DNA of 64,000 bases from Sphingomonas donggukensis (GTDB lineage Bacteria > Pseudomonadota > Alphaproteobacteria > Sphingomonadales > Sphingomonadaceae). A model generated the notes under the pieces. That model was not told the DNA's origin and did no database searches. It worked only from the letters and a program-made list of their open reading frames with translations. The stretch spans positions 1,612,001 to 1,676,000 of the forward strand of contig NZ_CP098401.1 in the NCBI RefSeq assembly GCF_023674425.1, written 5' to 3'. A program made the position numbers and the translations under genes. Shown piece by piece: positions 1-7,857 of the stretch (position 1 is the first letter of the stretch; each line of letters begins with the position of its first letter).

Positions 1-1
1 G

Positions 2-1396
2 GACCACCGCGTGGCGGTGCCCGGCGGCAAGTCGGTCGGCGTGCCGGGCGCGCTGCGCGGCATGGCGCTGGCGTACCGATCGGGCGGCAAGCTGCCGTGG
101 GCCCGGCTGTTCGCGCCGGCGATCCGCATTGCGCGCGACGGCTGGCAGCTGACCCCGCGCTTCGTCGACGGACTGGCGCGCAACGGCACGCACATCACGC
201 CCGAGATGCGGGCAATCTTCTCGCCCGGCGGCGTCGCGCTGCCGGCCGGGGCGACGGTGCGCAACCCTGCCCAGGCGGCGCTGCTCGAACGGCTGGCGTC
301 GCGCGGTGCCGACAGCTTCTACGTCGGTCCCGATGCGCAGGCGCTGGTCGCTACGGTCAGGAACGCCGCGCAGAACCCGTCGCAGATGACGACCGGCGAC
401 ATGGCGAGCTATGCCGCGAAACCGCGCGATCCGGTGTGCGTGCCGTACCGCAGCTACCGTATCTGCGGGATGGGTCCGCCGTCGTCGGGCGGACTGACCG
501 TGCTGATGATCCTGAAGCAGCTCGAACGCTTCGACATGGGCGCGCTGGGCAAGGACAGCGCGACCGCGTGGCATCTGTTCGCCGAATCGTCGCGCCTCGC
601 CTATGCCGATCGCAACCTGTACATCGGCGATCCCGATTTCGTGCGCGTGCCGGTCGCCGGCCTGCTCGACCCCGCCTATCTCGCCGGCCGCTCGGCGCTG
701 ATCGCGCCCGACCGCACGATGGCGAGCGTCGCCGCCGGCACTCCGCCGGACGCCCCGCCGCGCGTCCGCGCCGCGCCCGCCGAGGTGCCGGGAACGACCA
801 GCCTGTCGGTCGCCGACGCGCAGGGGAACGTCGTCGCGGTCACGACGACGGTGGAGGGCGTGTTCGGATCGGGACTGACCGTCAACGGCATCGTCCTCAA
901 CAACCAGCTGACCGATTTCGACACCGTGCCCGAGAAGGACGGCTATCTGGTCGCCAACCGGGTCGAGGGCGGCAAGCGCCCGCGCAGCTCGATGGCGCCG
1001 ACGATCGTGTACGACGCGCAAGGCCGCGTTCGCCTGTCGATCGGTGCCGCCGGCGGCCCGACGATCATCGCGCAGATCGCCAAGGCGATCATGGGCGTGA
1101 TCGATTTCGGCCTGCCCGCACAGGACGCGATTGCGATGGGGCTGCTCTATGCGCCGGGCATGCAGGCGGTCGCCGAAAGTGGTACCGAGCGCGCAGGCAT
1201 GGTCCCGGCGCTGCAGGCGCTCGGCGAGCGCGTCGCGGTCGGCCCGCTGGGGCTGAAGGCGAATGCGGTCGAATGGGTCGGCGGGCGCTGGGTCGGCGCC
1301 GCCGATCCGCGCAGCGAAGGCGTCGCAGAGGACGAGGCCGGGACCGTCACGAAGATTCGTCGCTTCGGCAGCGACCCCAGCCGGCCGCCCGAATAA
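2..1396 (+). CDS. ggt: Gamma-glutamyltransferase, 3' part (5' end outside window)
   Basis: The frame is open from the first bases of the window, so the gene begins upstream and about 464 residues are visible. The family transfers or hydrolyses the gamma-glutamyl group of glutathione and related compounds, usually in the periplasm, after autocleavage at a threonine. The visible part has the family's conserved GVPGALRG region near the start, a GPPSSGG segment, and the autocleavage site GTTSLSVAD (first Thr at 794-796) followed by the FGSG region. The Thr-initiated small subunit is therefore complete to its stop codon. The next gene, an acyl-CoA synthetase, starts 64 bases downstream on the same strand. 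The family call is firm. Signal peptide and true start cannot be judged. Confidence 0.9.
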   Translation, partial: DHRVAVPGGKSVGVPGALRGMALAYRSGGKLPWARLFAPAIRIARDGWQLTPRFVDGLARNGTHITPEMRAIFSPGGVALPAGATVRNPAQAALLERLASRGADSFYVGPDAQALVATVRNAAQNPSQMTTGDMASYAAKPRDPVCVPYRSYRICGMGPPSSGGLTVLMILKQLERFDMGALGKDSATAWHLFAESSRLAYADRNLYIGDPDFVRVPVAGLLDPAYLAGRSALIAPDRTMASVAAGTPPDAPPRVRAAPAEVPGTTSLSVADAQGNVVAVTTTVEGVFGSGLTVNGIVLNNQLTDFDTVPEKDGYLVANRVEGGKRPRSSMAPTIVYDAQGRVRLSIGAAGGPTIIAQIAKAIMGVIDFGLPAQDAIAMGLLYAPGMQAVAESGTERAGMVPALQALGERVAVGPLGLKANAVEWVGGRWVGAADPRSEGVAEDEAGTVTKIRRFGSDPSRPPE

Positions 1397-1460
1397 ACGA
1401 CCCCAGACGAATTTGGAGAGCGGCGCGATCATACAAGACGCCGCACCGCAGGAGAGATAC

Positions 1461-3257
1461 GTGACCGCCAGAACCCTCGAACATTTCCCCAATCTGGTGA
1501 CGATGTTCTTCACCCGCGCGCGTGAGAAGGGCGACGCGCCGTTCCTGTGGCACAAGGAAGACGGCGGCTGGCAGTCGATGAGCTGGGCCGAGGCCGCGCA
1601 GCAGGTCGCGAGCCTTGCCACCAGCCTGCGCGCGATGGGCCTGCGCAAGGGCGACCGGGTGATGCTGGTCAGCGAAAATCGCCCCGAATGGTGCATCGCC
1701 GACCTGGGCATCATGGCCGCGGGCTGCGTCACCGTGCCGACCTATGTCACCAATACCGAACGCGACCACCAGCACATCCTGGAAAACTCGGGCGCCTGCG
1801 CGGTGGTCGTGTCGACCGCGAAGCTCGCCAAGACGCTGATGCCCGCGGTGCTGCGTGGATCGGCGGCGCGGATCGTCATCGCGATCGAGGATTTCCGGCT
1901 GGGCCAGCCCGGATCGATCGACTTCCACCACTGGGCCGATCTGATTGCGCCCGACCGCGGCGACGTCGCCAAGGTTACCGCGGAGGCGACCGCGCAGCGC
2001 GGCGATCTCGCCTGCATCATCTACACCAGCGGCACCGGCGGCGCGCCGCGCGGGGTGATGCAGCATCACGGCGCGATCCTGCACAACGTCAACGGTTGCT
2101 GCACCGTCATCAGCGAGGATTTCGGCTGGGAGGACGAGGTGTTCCTGTCGTTCCTGCCGCTCAGCCACGCCTATGAACATACCGGCGGGCAGCATTTCCC
2201 GATCGGGCTGGGCGCGCAGATCTACTACAGCGAGGGTCTCGACAAGCTTGCGAGCAATATCGAGGAGACGCGCCCCACGATCATGGTAGTGGTGCCGCGC
2301 CTGTTCGAAGTGCTGCGCACCCGCATAACCAAAGCGATCGAGAAGCAGGGCAAGCTCAGCAGCTACCTGCTCGACCGCGCCGTCTCGATCGGCGGCAAGG
2401 AAGCCGCGGGCAGCGCGTCCGCGCTGGACCTGCCGATGCGCCTGATCGTGAATTCGCTGTTCAAGCCCAAGATCGGCAAGAAGTTCGGCGGGCGGATGAA
2501 GGCGATGGTATCGGGCGGCGCGCCGCTCAATCCAGAGGTCGGCACCTTCTTCTCCTCGATCGGGCTCACCTTCCTGCAAGGCTATGGCCAGACCGAGGCG
2601 GCGCCCGTCATCTCCTGCAACCGCCCCGCCGCCGGCCTGAAGCACGACACCGTCGGCCCGCCGCTCGTCGATACCGAAGTCCGCATCGCCGAGGATGGCG
2701 AAATTCTCGTCCGCGGCGAGCTCGTCATGCACGGCTATTGGCGCAACGAGGAGGAAACCGCGCGCGTCCTGAAGGACGGCTGGCTCCACACCGGCGACAT
2801 CGGCGTGATCGATGCCAAGGGCCGCATCCAGATCACCGATCGCAAGAAGGACATCATCGTCAACGACAAGGGTGACAATGTCGCGCCGCAGAAGGTCGAG
2901 GGGATGCTGACCCTGCAGAACGAGATCGTCCAGGCGATGATCGCCGGCGATCGCCGCCCGTACATGACCGCGGTAATCGTCCCCGATCCCGAATGGACCG
3001 CGGAATGGTGTGCGAAGACCGGATCGGGCTGCAATTTCGAGAAGCTGAAGGCCAATCACGAATATCGCGCCGCGATCGGTGCCGCGGTGGAGCGGGTGAA
3101 CAAGGATCTGTCGGTCACTGAGCGCATCCGCCGCTTCATCATCGCCGACGGCCCGTTCACGATCGAGAACGAGCAGTTGACCCCCAGCCTGAAGATCCGC
3201 CGTCACGTCCTGCGGGCAGTGTACGGCGAAAGGCTCGACGCCCTGTACAAGCATTGA
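1461..3257 (+). CDS. Long-chain acyl-CoA synthetase (AMP-forming)
   Basis: This 598-residue protein of the ANL adenylating superfamily is expected to activate long-chain fatty acids to acyl-CoA through an acyl-adenylate. Visible motifs in order are the ATP-binding loop YTSGTGGAPRG near residue 187, YGQTEAAP near 373, GWLHTGDIG near 440 and the hinge region TDRKKDIIV near 460. The GTG at 1461 is chosen because a GGAGAG ribosome-binding site lies just upstream and the protein then begins at the expected position; the frame stays open further upstream, overlapping the ggt gene, but without similarity. The P-loop reads GTGGAPRG rather than the usual GTTGxPKG, a mild variation. Substrate chain length cannot be read from sequence. 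Confidence 0.9.
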   Translation: MTARTLEHFPNLVTMFFTRAREKGDAPFLWHKEDGGWQSMSWAEAAQQVASLATSLRAMGLRKGDRVMLVSENRPEWCIADLGIMAAGCVTVPTYVTNTERDHQHILENSGACAVVVSTAKLAKTLMPAVLRGSAARIVIAIEDFRLGQPGSIDFHHWADLIAPDRGDVAKVTAEATAQRGDLACIIYTSGTGGAPRGVMQHHGAILHNVNGCCTVISEDFGWEDEVFLSFLPLSHAYEHTGGQHFPIGLGAQIYYSEGLDKLASNIEETRPTIMVVVPRLFEVLRTRITKAIEKQGKLSSYLLDRAVSIGGKEAAGSASALDLPMRLIVNSLFKPKIGKKFGGRMKAMVSGGAPLNPEVGTFFSSIGLTFLQGYGQTEAAPVISCNRPAAGLKHDTVGPPLVDTEVRIAEDGEILVRGELVMHGYWRNEEETARVLKDGWLHTGDIGVIDAKGRIQITDRKKDIIVNDKGDNVAPQKVEGMLTLQNEIVQAMIAGDRRPYMTAVIVPDPEWTAEWCAKTGSGCNFEKLKANHEYRAAIGAAVERVNKDLSVTERIRRFIIADGPFTIENEQLTPSLKIRRHVLRAVYGERLDALYKH

Positions 3258-3309
3258 GGCCGGTCACGCGGTAGTGCGCAAGGGGTTCCCGCCGCCCGCC
3301 CTTTGCGCC

Positions 3310-4578
3310 ATGACGCACCGCACCATGACCGGCCACGCTCCCGAAGACAGCCAGAACCGCGCGCCGATCGGCTTCGTCGAGTTCGTCGCGCTGATCGCCG
3401 CGCTGATGGCGCTGACCGCGCTCGGCATCGATTCGATGCTGCCGGCGCTGCCCGCCATCGCCGACGCGCTCGACGTGGCCGAGCCCAATCGCCGCCAGTT
3501 CGTCATCACCGCCTTCATGGTCGGGTTCGCCTTCGCGATGCTCGTCTATGGCCCGATGACCGACCGGTTCGGGCGGCGCCGCGTGCTGGTGGTGGCCCTC
3601 GTCGGCTATGTCGCGACCAATCTGCTGGCGGCGATTTCGGGCAGTTTCGACCTGCTGCTGATCGCCCGCCTCGCCTCGGGCGCGATGGTGGCGGGCGCGC
3701 GGACGGTCACGGTGGCGCTGGTGCGCGACTGTTTCTCGGGCCGGGCGATGGCGCGGGTGATGAGCCTCGCCTTCATCGTGTTCATGGCAGCGCCCGTGCT
3801 CGCCCCGACCTTCGGCCAGCTGATCCTGCTGTTCGCCAGCTGGCGGTGGATCTTCGGCGGCATCGCGCTCGTCACCGCCTGCATCCTCGCCTGGTTCGTG
3901 TTGCGCATGCCCGAGACGCTGGCGATCGAGGACCGGCGGCCCTTGCGCCTCGGCCTGCTGGTCGCGGGCACGAAGCGGGTGGCGGGCGATCGCTACGCGG
4001 TCGGCTATACGCTGGCGGCGACGATGCTCCAGGGCGCGCTGTTCGGCTTCATCGGATCGATCCAGCAGATCGTGTTCGACGTGTTCCGGGTGCCGCACCT
4101 GCTCGCCGTCGTGTTCGCGTCGGTCGCCGGCACGATGGCGGTCGGATCGTTCCTCAACTCGCGCATCGTGATGAAGCTCGGCACGCGGCTCATCTCGCAC
4201 ACCGCGCTGATCGGCTTCATCATCTTCGCGGTGGCGCACCTGATGATCTCGCTGTCGGGCGCCGAGACGCTGGCGAACTTCATCGTCGTCCAGGCGCTGA
4301 TGATGGCGTGCTTCGGCCTTGCCACGTCCAATTTCTCGGCGATGGCGATGGAGAACATGGGCGACATCGCCGGCACCGCCGCCAGCCTGCAAGGCTTCGT
4401 CGCGACGCTCGGCGCGGCGCTGATCGGTGCCTATGTCGGCCAGAGCTACGACGGGACCACGGTGCCGCTGTACGTCGGCTTCACCACGATGGGCGTCCTC
4501 GCGCTTGTCATCGTGCTGGTCGCGGAGCGCGGGCGGCTGTTCCGTCCGGCGCACGAACCGGCGGCTCGTCGCGCCTGA
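3310..4578 (+). CDS. MFS transporter, Bcr/CflA drug-resistance type
   Basis: A hydrophobic protein of about 422 residues with around 12 membrane segments. The first helix carries the drug:H+ antiporter-2 motif DSMLPALPAIA, and the loop between helices 2 and 3 reads GPMTDRFGRRR, the MFS signature. The Bcr/CflA family exports bicyclomycin, sulfonamides and similar compounds by proton antiport at the inner membrane; the real substrate here is unknown. ATG codons at 3310 and 3325 are both possible, and a GTG at 3274 is in frame. It follows the acyl-CoA synthetase by about 50 bases on the same strand and may be cotranscribed. Confidence 0.88.
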   Translation: MTHRTMTGHAPEDSQNRAPIGFVEFVALIAALMALTALGIDSMLPALPAIADALDVAEPNRRQFVITAFMVGFAFAMLVYGPMTDRFGRRRVLVVALVGYVATNLLAAISGSFDLLLIARLASGAMVAGARTVTVALVRDCFSGRAMARVMSLAFIVFMAAPVLAPTFGQLILLFASWRWIFGGIALVTACILAWFVLRMPETLAIEDRRPLRLGLLVAGTKRVAGDRYAVGYTLAATMLQGALFGFIGSIQQIVFDVFRVPHLLAVVFASVAGTMAVGSFLNSRIVMKLGTRLISHTALIGFIIFAVAHLMISLSGAETLANFIVVQALMMACFGLATSNFSAMAMENMGDIAGTAASLQGFVATLGAALIGAYVGQSYDGTTVPLYVGFTTMGVLALVIVLVAERGRLFRPAHEPAARRA

Positions 4579-4654
4579 ACGGAACAGGTCCGCGCCCCCG
4601 CCGTTCGTCCGTCACAGGGTCGGCATCCCGCCGTTCCCGCCAGAAAGGACGATC

Positions 4655-4999
4655 ATGGGCGGCCATCAGATACCGGGCGTAGGCACCAGCGACGACGGCT
4701 ATGACGAGGACGGCTATGACGAAAGCCAGCGCGCCGAGATTCTGGAGGCGACCGGCGACGGGCCGAGCGACGGCACGATCCTGACCGACATGAACCCTGA
4801 TCTGGGGCGCGAGCCGCTCGACGACGAGGACGACGACGAGATCGATATGCTCGCCGACGAGGTCGCCGAGGAGGACGACGACGCCGAACAGGACGAGGAC
4901 GACATGGCCGAGGATTCGGCGCAGGTCGATTTCGAGGACGACGCGGAAGACGCCGACGAGGTCCGCGACGATGGCGACGACGTGGCGCTCCAGCCCTGA
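4655..4999 (+). CDS. Small highly acidic protein of unknown function
   Basis: A 114-residue protein beginning MGGHQIPGVG with an AAAGGA ribosome-binding site 8-13 bases upstream. The first half has a GYDEDGYDE repeat. The second half is dominated by runs of Asp and Glu (for example DDEDDDEIDM and EEDDDAEQDEDD), with no cysteine and no membrane segment. It is probably disordered and soluble. I do not recognise a domain. Its composition could suit a metal- or nucleic-acid-mimicking role, but nothing in the sequence proves one. It stands alone between the MFS exporter and the YdeI-like gene on the same strand. Confidence 0.7.
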   Translation: MGGHQIPGVGTSDDGYDEDGYDESQRAEILEATGDGPSDGTILTDMNPDLGREPLDDEDDDEIDMLADEVAEEDDDAEQDEDDMAEDSAQVDFEDDAEDADEVRDDGDDVALQP

Positions 5000-5038
5000 T
5001 CTTGACGCGGGTCGGCGGTCGGGCGCAGCATCGCCGCC

Positions 5039-5632
5039 ATGCCGACCGACCCGCGCATCGACGCCTATATCGACGCTCGCGCCGACTTCGCGCAGTCGAT
5101 CCTCGCCTGGTTGCGGCAGCGCGTCCACGCCGCCTGCCCCGAGGTGGAGGAGGCGATCAAGTGGAGCATGCCGGCCTTCCTGTACCGCGGTCGTCCGCTG
5201 GCCAATATGGCGGCGTTCAAGGGGCATGCCACCTTCGGCTTCTGGGACCGTCAGGCGCTGGCGACCGGCATGGAGGGTGAGGCGATGGGCCAATATGGCC
5301 GGATCGAGCGCCTGTCCGACCTGCCGCCCGCCGAAGTAGTCGAAGATCAGGTCCGTGCCGCGATGGCGCGGATCGACAGCGGTGCGAAGCCCGCGCGCGC
5401 CGCCCGGACGCCAAAGCCCGAAGCCGTGGTTCCGCCGGCCCTCGCGACCGCGCTCGCCGGCGATGCCGCCGCCGCTGCTACGTTCCACGCTTTCCCGCCA
5501 AGCTGTCGCCGAGACTATTGCGAATGGATCGCCGAGGCGAAACGCGCCGACACCCGCGACCGCCGCGTCGCCGATGCCGTCGCCTGGCTGCGCGAGGGCA
5601 AGCGCCGCCATTGGAAGCATGAAAGCTGCTGA
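5039..5632 (+). CDS. YdeI/OmdA-like protein with N-terminal DUF1801 domain
   Basis: A 197-residue soluble protein. Residues about 10-110 match the DUF1801 fold, with the conserved segments EEAIKWSMPAF and MAAFKGHATFGFW. The C-terminal part has the bacteriocin-protection YdeI/OmpD-associated signature (FPPSCRRDYCEWIAEAK followed by TRDRRVADAVAWL and GKRRHWK). The family is widespread and its biochemical role is poorly defined; a link to peptide or bacteriocin resistance comes from enterobacterial homologues. It starts 40 bases after the acidic-protein gene. Confidence 0.8.
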   Translation: MPTDPRIDAYIDARADFAQSILAWLRQRVHAACPEVEEAIKWSMPAFLYRGRPLANMAAFKGHATFGFWDRQALATGMEGEAMGQYGRIERLSDLPPAEVVEDQVRAAMARIDSGAKPARAARTPKPEAVVPPALATALAGDAAAAATFHAFPPSCRRDYCEWIAEAKRADTRDRRVADAVAWLREGKRRHWKHESC

Positions 5633-5654
5633 CCCGCCACAAAGTAGATCGACG

Positions 5655-5969
5655 ATGCCGCTGTCCCCGATCCTGATTGCCGCCCTGGCCGTCCCCTTGT
5701 CGCCTCCCGCCGCCGGACAGGCGATGAAGGCCTCGCCGCGAGTCATAGCGAATCCGATGCCCGATCGCTGCGGCGGCAACCGCATCGCCGGCCATGTCGG
5801 TCGCAGGGCCGGCCCGAGCCCACTTGCCCAACAGCCCCCCGCCGCGCGCCTCTACGCGCTCTACCGCACGGTCGATGGATGCCCCCGGCCGATCGTGCTG
5901 CGCGAAGGGATTGGTGCCCATCCTGAGCGGCGCCTGCCGATCGTTCCCGACTCCGCCGTCCCGCGCTGA
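5655..5969 (+). CDS. Small secreted hypothetical protein
   Basis: A 104-residue protein with a plausible signal peptide (short N-terminus, hydrophobic ILIAALAVPL, possible cleavage after AAG). The mature part is Pro/Arg-rich with two cysteines and a conserved-looking ARLYALYRTVDGCPRP segment. No known domain is recognised. It follows the YdeI-like gene by 22 bases, so it may be transcribed with it. The frame is also open upstream, antisense-like to the previous gene, but only the ATG at 5655 gives a sensible signal peptide. Confidence 0.5.
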   Translation: MPLSPILIAALAVPLSPPAAGQAMKASPRVIANPMPDRCGGNRIAGHVGRRAGPSPLAQQPPAARLYALYRTVDGCPRPIVLREGIGAHPERRLPIVPDSAVPR

Positions 5970-6009
5970 GCGCGTCCGCGGAGGCGGGTTGACGCTTCCA
6001 GTGCGATGC

Positions 6010-6027
6010 GTGATGATGCATCATCAC
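6010..6027. promoter_or_regulatory. Perfect 18-bp palindrome before the ExbD-like gene
   Basis: GTGATGATGCATCATCAC is a perfect inverted repeat lying 17 bases upstream of the start codon at 6045. A -35-like TTGACG lies at 5989-5994, so the palindrome overlaps the place where the -10 element and start point would be. That geometry is typical of a repressor operator. The regulator is unknown. Confidence 0.45.
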
Positions 6028-6044
6028 ATCAAGGAGCCCCGGCC

Positions 6045-6464
6045 ATGCGCAGCGTCCGCACTTCCGAAGCCACCGAGCCCTTCTCCGCGATCAACATCAC
6101 GCCGATGATCGACGTGCTGCTGGTCCTGATCGTGATGCTGATCCTGACCATCCCGGTCGTCGCGCACAAGGTGCCGATCGACCTGCCCGCCCCCGGCCCC
6201 AAGGCCGCGCCCCCGGAGCAGCCGCATCGCCTGGGAATCGCGGGGGACGGTGCGCTGTCGTGGGACGGGCGGACGATCGCCGACGCGCAACTGAAGCCGT
6301 TGCTGGAGGGGCTGGCGCGCGAGGGCAGCGGCGTGCTGCACATGCAGACCGACCCGCTCGCCCGCTACGAACGCTTCGACCAGACGCTGGCCGAGGTGAA
6401 GCGCGCGAACGTCACCCGTCTCGCCTTCATCGGCGACGCCGCGATGGTGGACAGCCTGCGCTAG
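6045..6464 (+). CDS. ExbD/TolR-family protein (orphan)
   Basis: A 139-residue protein with the ExbD/TolR layout: short cytoplasmic N-terminus, one membrane helix preceded by INITPMIDVLLVLI, then a periplasmic domain. The Asp in the helix start (MIDVLLVL) is the proton-path residue of the family. ExbD/TolR subunits work with ExbB/TolQ to energise TonB or TolA. No ExbB/TolQ gene is adjacent, so its partner must be elsewhere. The start at 6045 has an AAGGAG site 8 bases upstream; an upstream in-frame ATG at 6006 would put the 18-bp palindrome inside the coding region and has no good ribosome-binding site. Confidence 0.85.
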   Translation: MRSVRTSEATEPFSAINITPMIDVLLVLIVMLILTIPVVAHKVPIDLPAPGPKAAPPEQPHRLGIAGDGALSWDGRTIADAQLKPLLEGLAREGSGVLHMQTDPLARYERFDQTLAEVKRANVTRLAFIGDAAMVDSLR

Positions 6465-6518
6465 GAACGGGCGCCCGCGCCGAAGCGTTCGACCGCCGCA
6501 GGACGGACGGAGAACAGC

Positions 6519-7121
6519 ATGCGGATCGGATTGGGCGTGGCGGCGATGGCTCTGATGGCGGGATGCAGCGAAGCGCCGCGCGACATGAACGCGCATCGCG
6601 ATGGCGCCGAGGTCTCGCGCGGGGCTGGAACGCCGCTGCCCGCTCCGGCCCCGACACCTGCTGCACCGTCTCCGGCCCCCGTCCCGGCTGCGAGCCGGTC
6701 CGCAGCATCTCCGTCGATGCCAGAGACGCCGGTCGCCGACGACGATGGCGCCCAGGCGGCGGCAGGAATCGTCGAACGCTATTTCGCGCTGATCGAGACG
6801 GGGCGCTTCGCCCAGGCCTATGACCTTTGGGAGCCGCAGGCGGCGGGCGACACCCGATCGCAATTCAGGGCCAGTTTCGCGCAATATGCCGAGTATCACG
6901 CCACGGTGGGCACCCCCGGGCGAGTCGATGCCGGTGCGGGCCAACGCTATGTGACGGTGCCGGTCCGCACCTATGGAAAGCTGTCGGCGGGCGGCGCGTT
7001 TGCACGGAACGGCTCGGCGATCCTCCACCGTACTGCCGACATCGACGGCGCCACCGCCGCCCAGCGCAGCTGGCGCATCCGCTCGATCGAGCTGCAACCG
7101 GCGACGCCTTCCGCACGATAG
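6519..7121 (+). CDS. Lipoprotein of unknown function
   Basis: A 200-residue protein with a type II signal (lipobox ALMAGC, Cys at residue 15). A Pro/Ala linker at about residues 40-70 is followed by a domain from about residue 78 (AGIVERYFALIETGRFAQAYDLW), which looks like an NTF2/SnoaL-like alpha+beta fold ending with a beta strand that contains RSWRIRSIEL. The function is unknown; the protein should be anchored in a membrane and face the periplasm. It follows the ExbD-like gene by 54 bases on the same strand. Confidence 0.65.
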   Translation: MRIGLGVAAMALMAGCSEAPRDMNAHRDGAEVSRGAGTPLPAPAPTPAAPSPAPVPAASRSAASPSMPETPVADDDGAQAAAGIVERYFALIETGRFAQAYDLWEPQAAGDTRSQFRASFAQYAEYHATVGTPGRVDAGAGQRYVTVPVRTYGKLSAGGAFARNGSAILHRTADIDGATAAQRSWRIRSIELQPATPSAR

Positions 7122-7131
7122 CGGGGACGGG

Positions 7132-7347
7132 TCAGCTCGCCTCCATCACCTTCATCAGGTCCTTCAGGTTCTTGTCGTCGATCGGCTGGCCCAGCGCATC
7201 GGTCGCGACCGCCTTCGTGGGGGCGGCGCCCTTTTCCGGCGCGTCGCCGAAGCCGACCGTCATCACCGCCGCGACGATGACCCAGAACGACCACCAGATC
7301 GCGCCCTTGCGGCTGCGAAAGACCTTGGAATTGGGGATCGGAAGCAT
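7132..7347 (-). CDS. Small single-span membrane protein
   Basis: A 71-residue protein with a basic N-terminus (NSKVFRSRKG), one membrane helix (AIWWSFWVIVAAVMTVGF) and a hydrophilic tail. It faces the lipoprotein gene convergently (10 bases between stops). No family is recognised, but the strong positive-inside pattern and codon use look like a real gene. Confidence 0.55.
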   Translation of the reverse strand: MLPIPNSKVFRSRKGAIWWSFWVIVAAVMTVGFGDAPEKGAAPTKAVATDALGQPIDDKNLKDLMKVMEAS

Positions 7348-7413
7348 CGCCCGGCCCTAGCCCATGACCGATGAAGGCTTCGCTCGAAGGGAAGGTGAGC
7401 CTAGCGTTGACCA

Positions 7414-7809
7414 ATGACGCCCTTCGCCATGCGCTTCACCGCCGATCCCGCCGACATCGACGAGCTCGGCCACGTCAACAATGCGGTCTGGGTCCGCTGG
7501 ATCCAGGACATCGCCGTCGCCCACTGGCACGCGGTGGCGGACCCGGCGCATCACGATGCCTATATCTGGGTCGTGACCCGGCACGAGATCGACTATCGCG
7601 GCAACATGGTCGCGGGCGACACGGTGACCGCCGAAACCTGGATCGGCGATCCGCCCAAGGGCGCCCGCTTCGACCGCCACGTCCGCTTCGTGGGCGACGA
7701 CGGCAAGGTGAAGGTCGAGGCGCGGACGACCTGGGCGATCCTCGACCGCGCGACGGGACGGCTGGTGCGCGTCCCGAAGGAAGTGGCCGCGCCGTTTTTG
7801 GGGGCGTGA
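7414..7809 (+). CDS. 4HBT-fold acyl-CoA thioesterase (YbgC/FadM-like)
   Basis: A 131-residue hot-dog-fold protein. The N-terminal motif DIDELGHVNNAVWVRWIQD is the 4-hydroxybenzoyl-CoA thioesterase signature, with the active-site Asp/Glu in the DELGHVNN segment. The family hydrolyses short- to long-chain acyl-CoA thioesters in the cytoplasm; the substrate is not predictable. It lies between a divergent small membrane protein and convergent ppc, with a hairpin terminator just after its stop. Confidence 0.85.
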   Translation: MTPFAMRFTADPADIDELGHVNNAVWVRWIQDIAVAHWHAVADPAHHDAYIWVVTRHEIDYRGNMVAGDTVTAETWIGDPPKGARFDRHVRFVGDDGKVKVEARTTWAILDRATGRLVRVPKEVAAPFLGA

Positions 7810-7818
7810 GCGAACATA

Positions 7819-7843
7819 CTCCCCTCCCTGAAATTGAGGGGAG
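7819..7843. terminator. Hairpin between convergent thioesterase and ppc genes
   Basis: CTCCCCT at 7819-7825 pairs with AGGGGAG at 7837-7843, with an 11-base loop. It sits between two convergent stop codons and could end transcripts from both sides. There is no U-tract, so it may instead be a small intergenic repeat. Confidence 0.4.
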
Positions 7844-7857
7844 AAGGCGTCGCGACC

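Noticed and set aside
1347-3254. Minus-strand open frame of 635 codons opposite the acyl-CoA synthetase
   Set aside because: A shadow of a motif-rich gene; no ribosome-binding site or domain.
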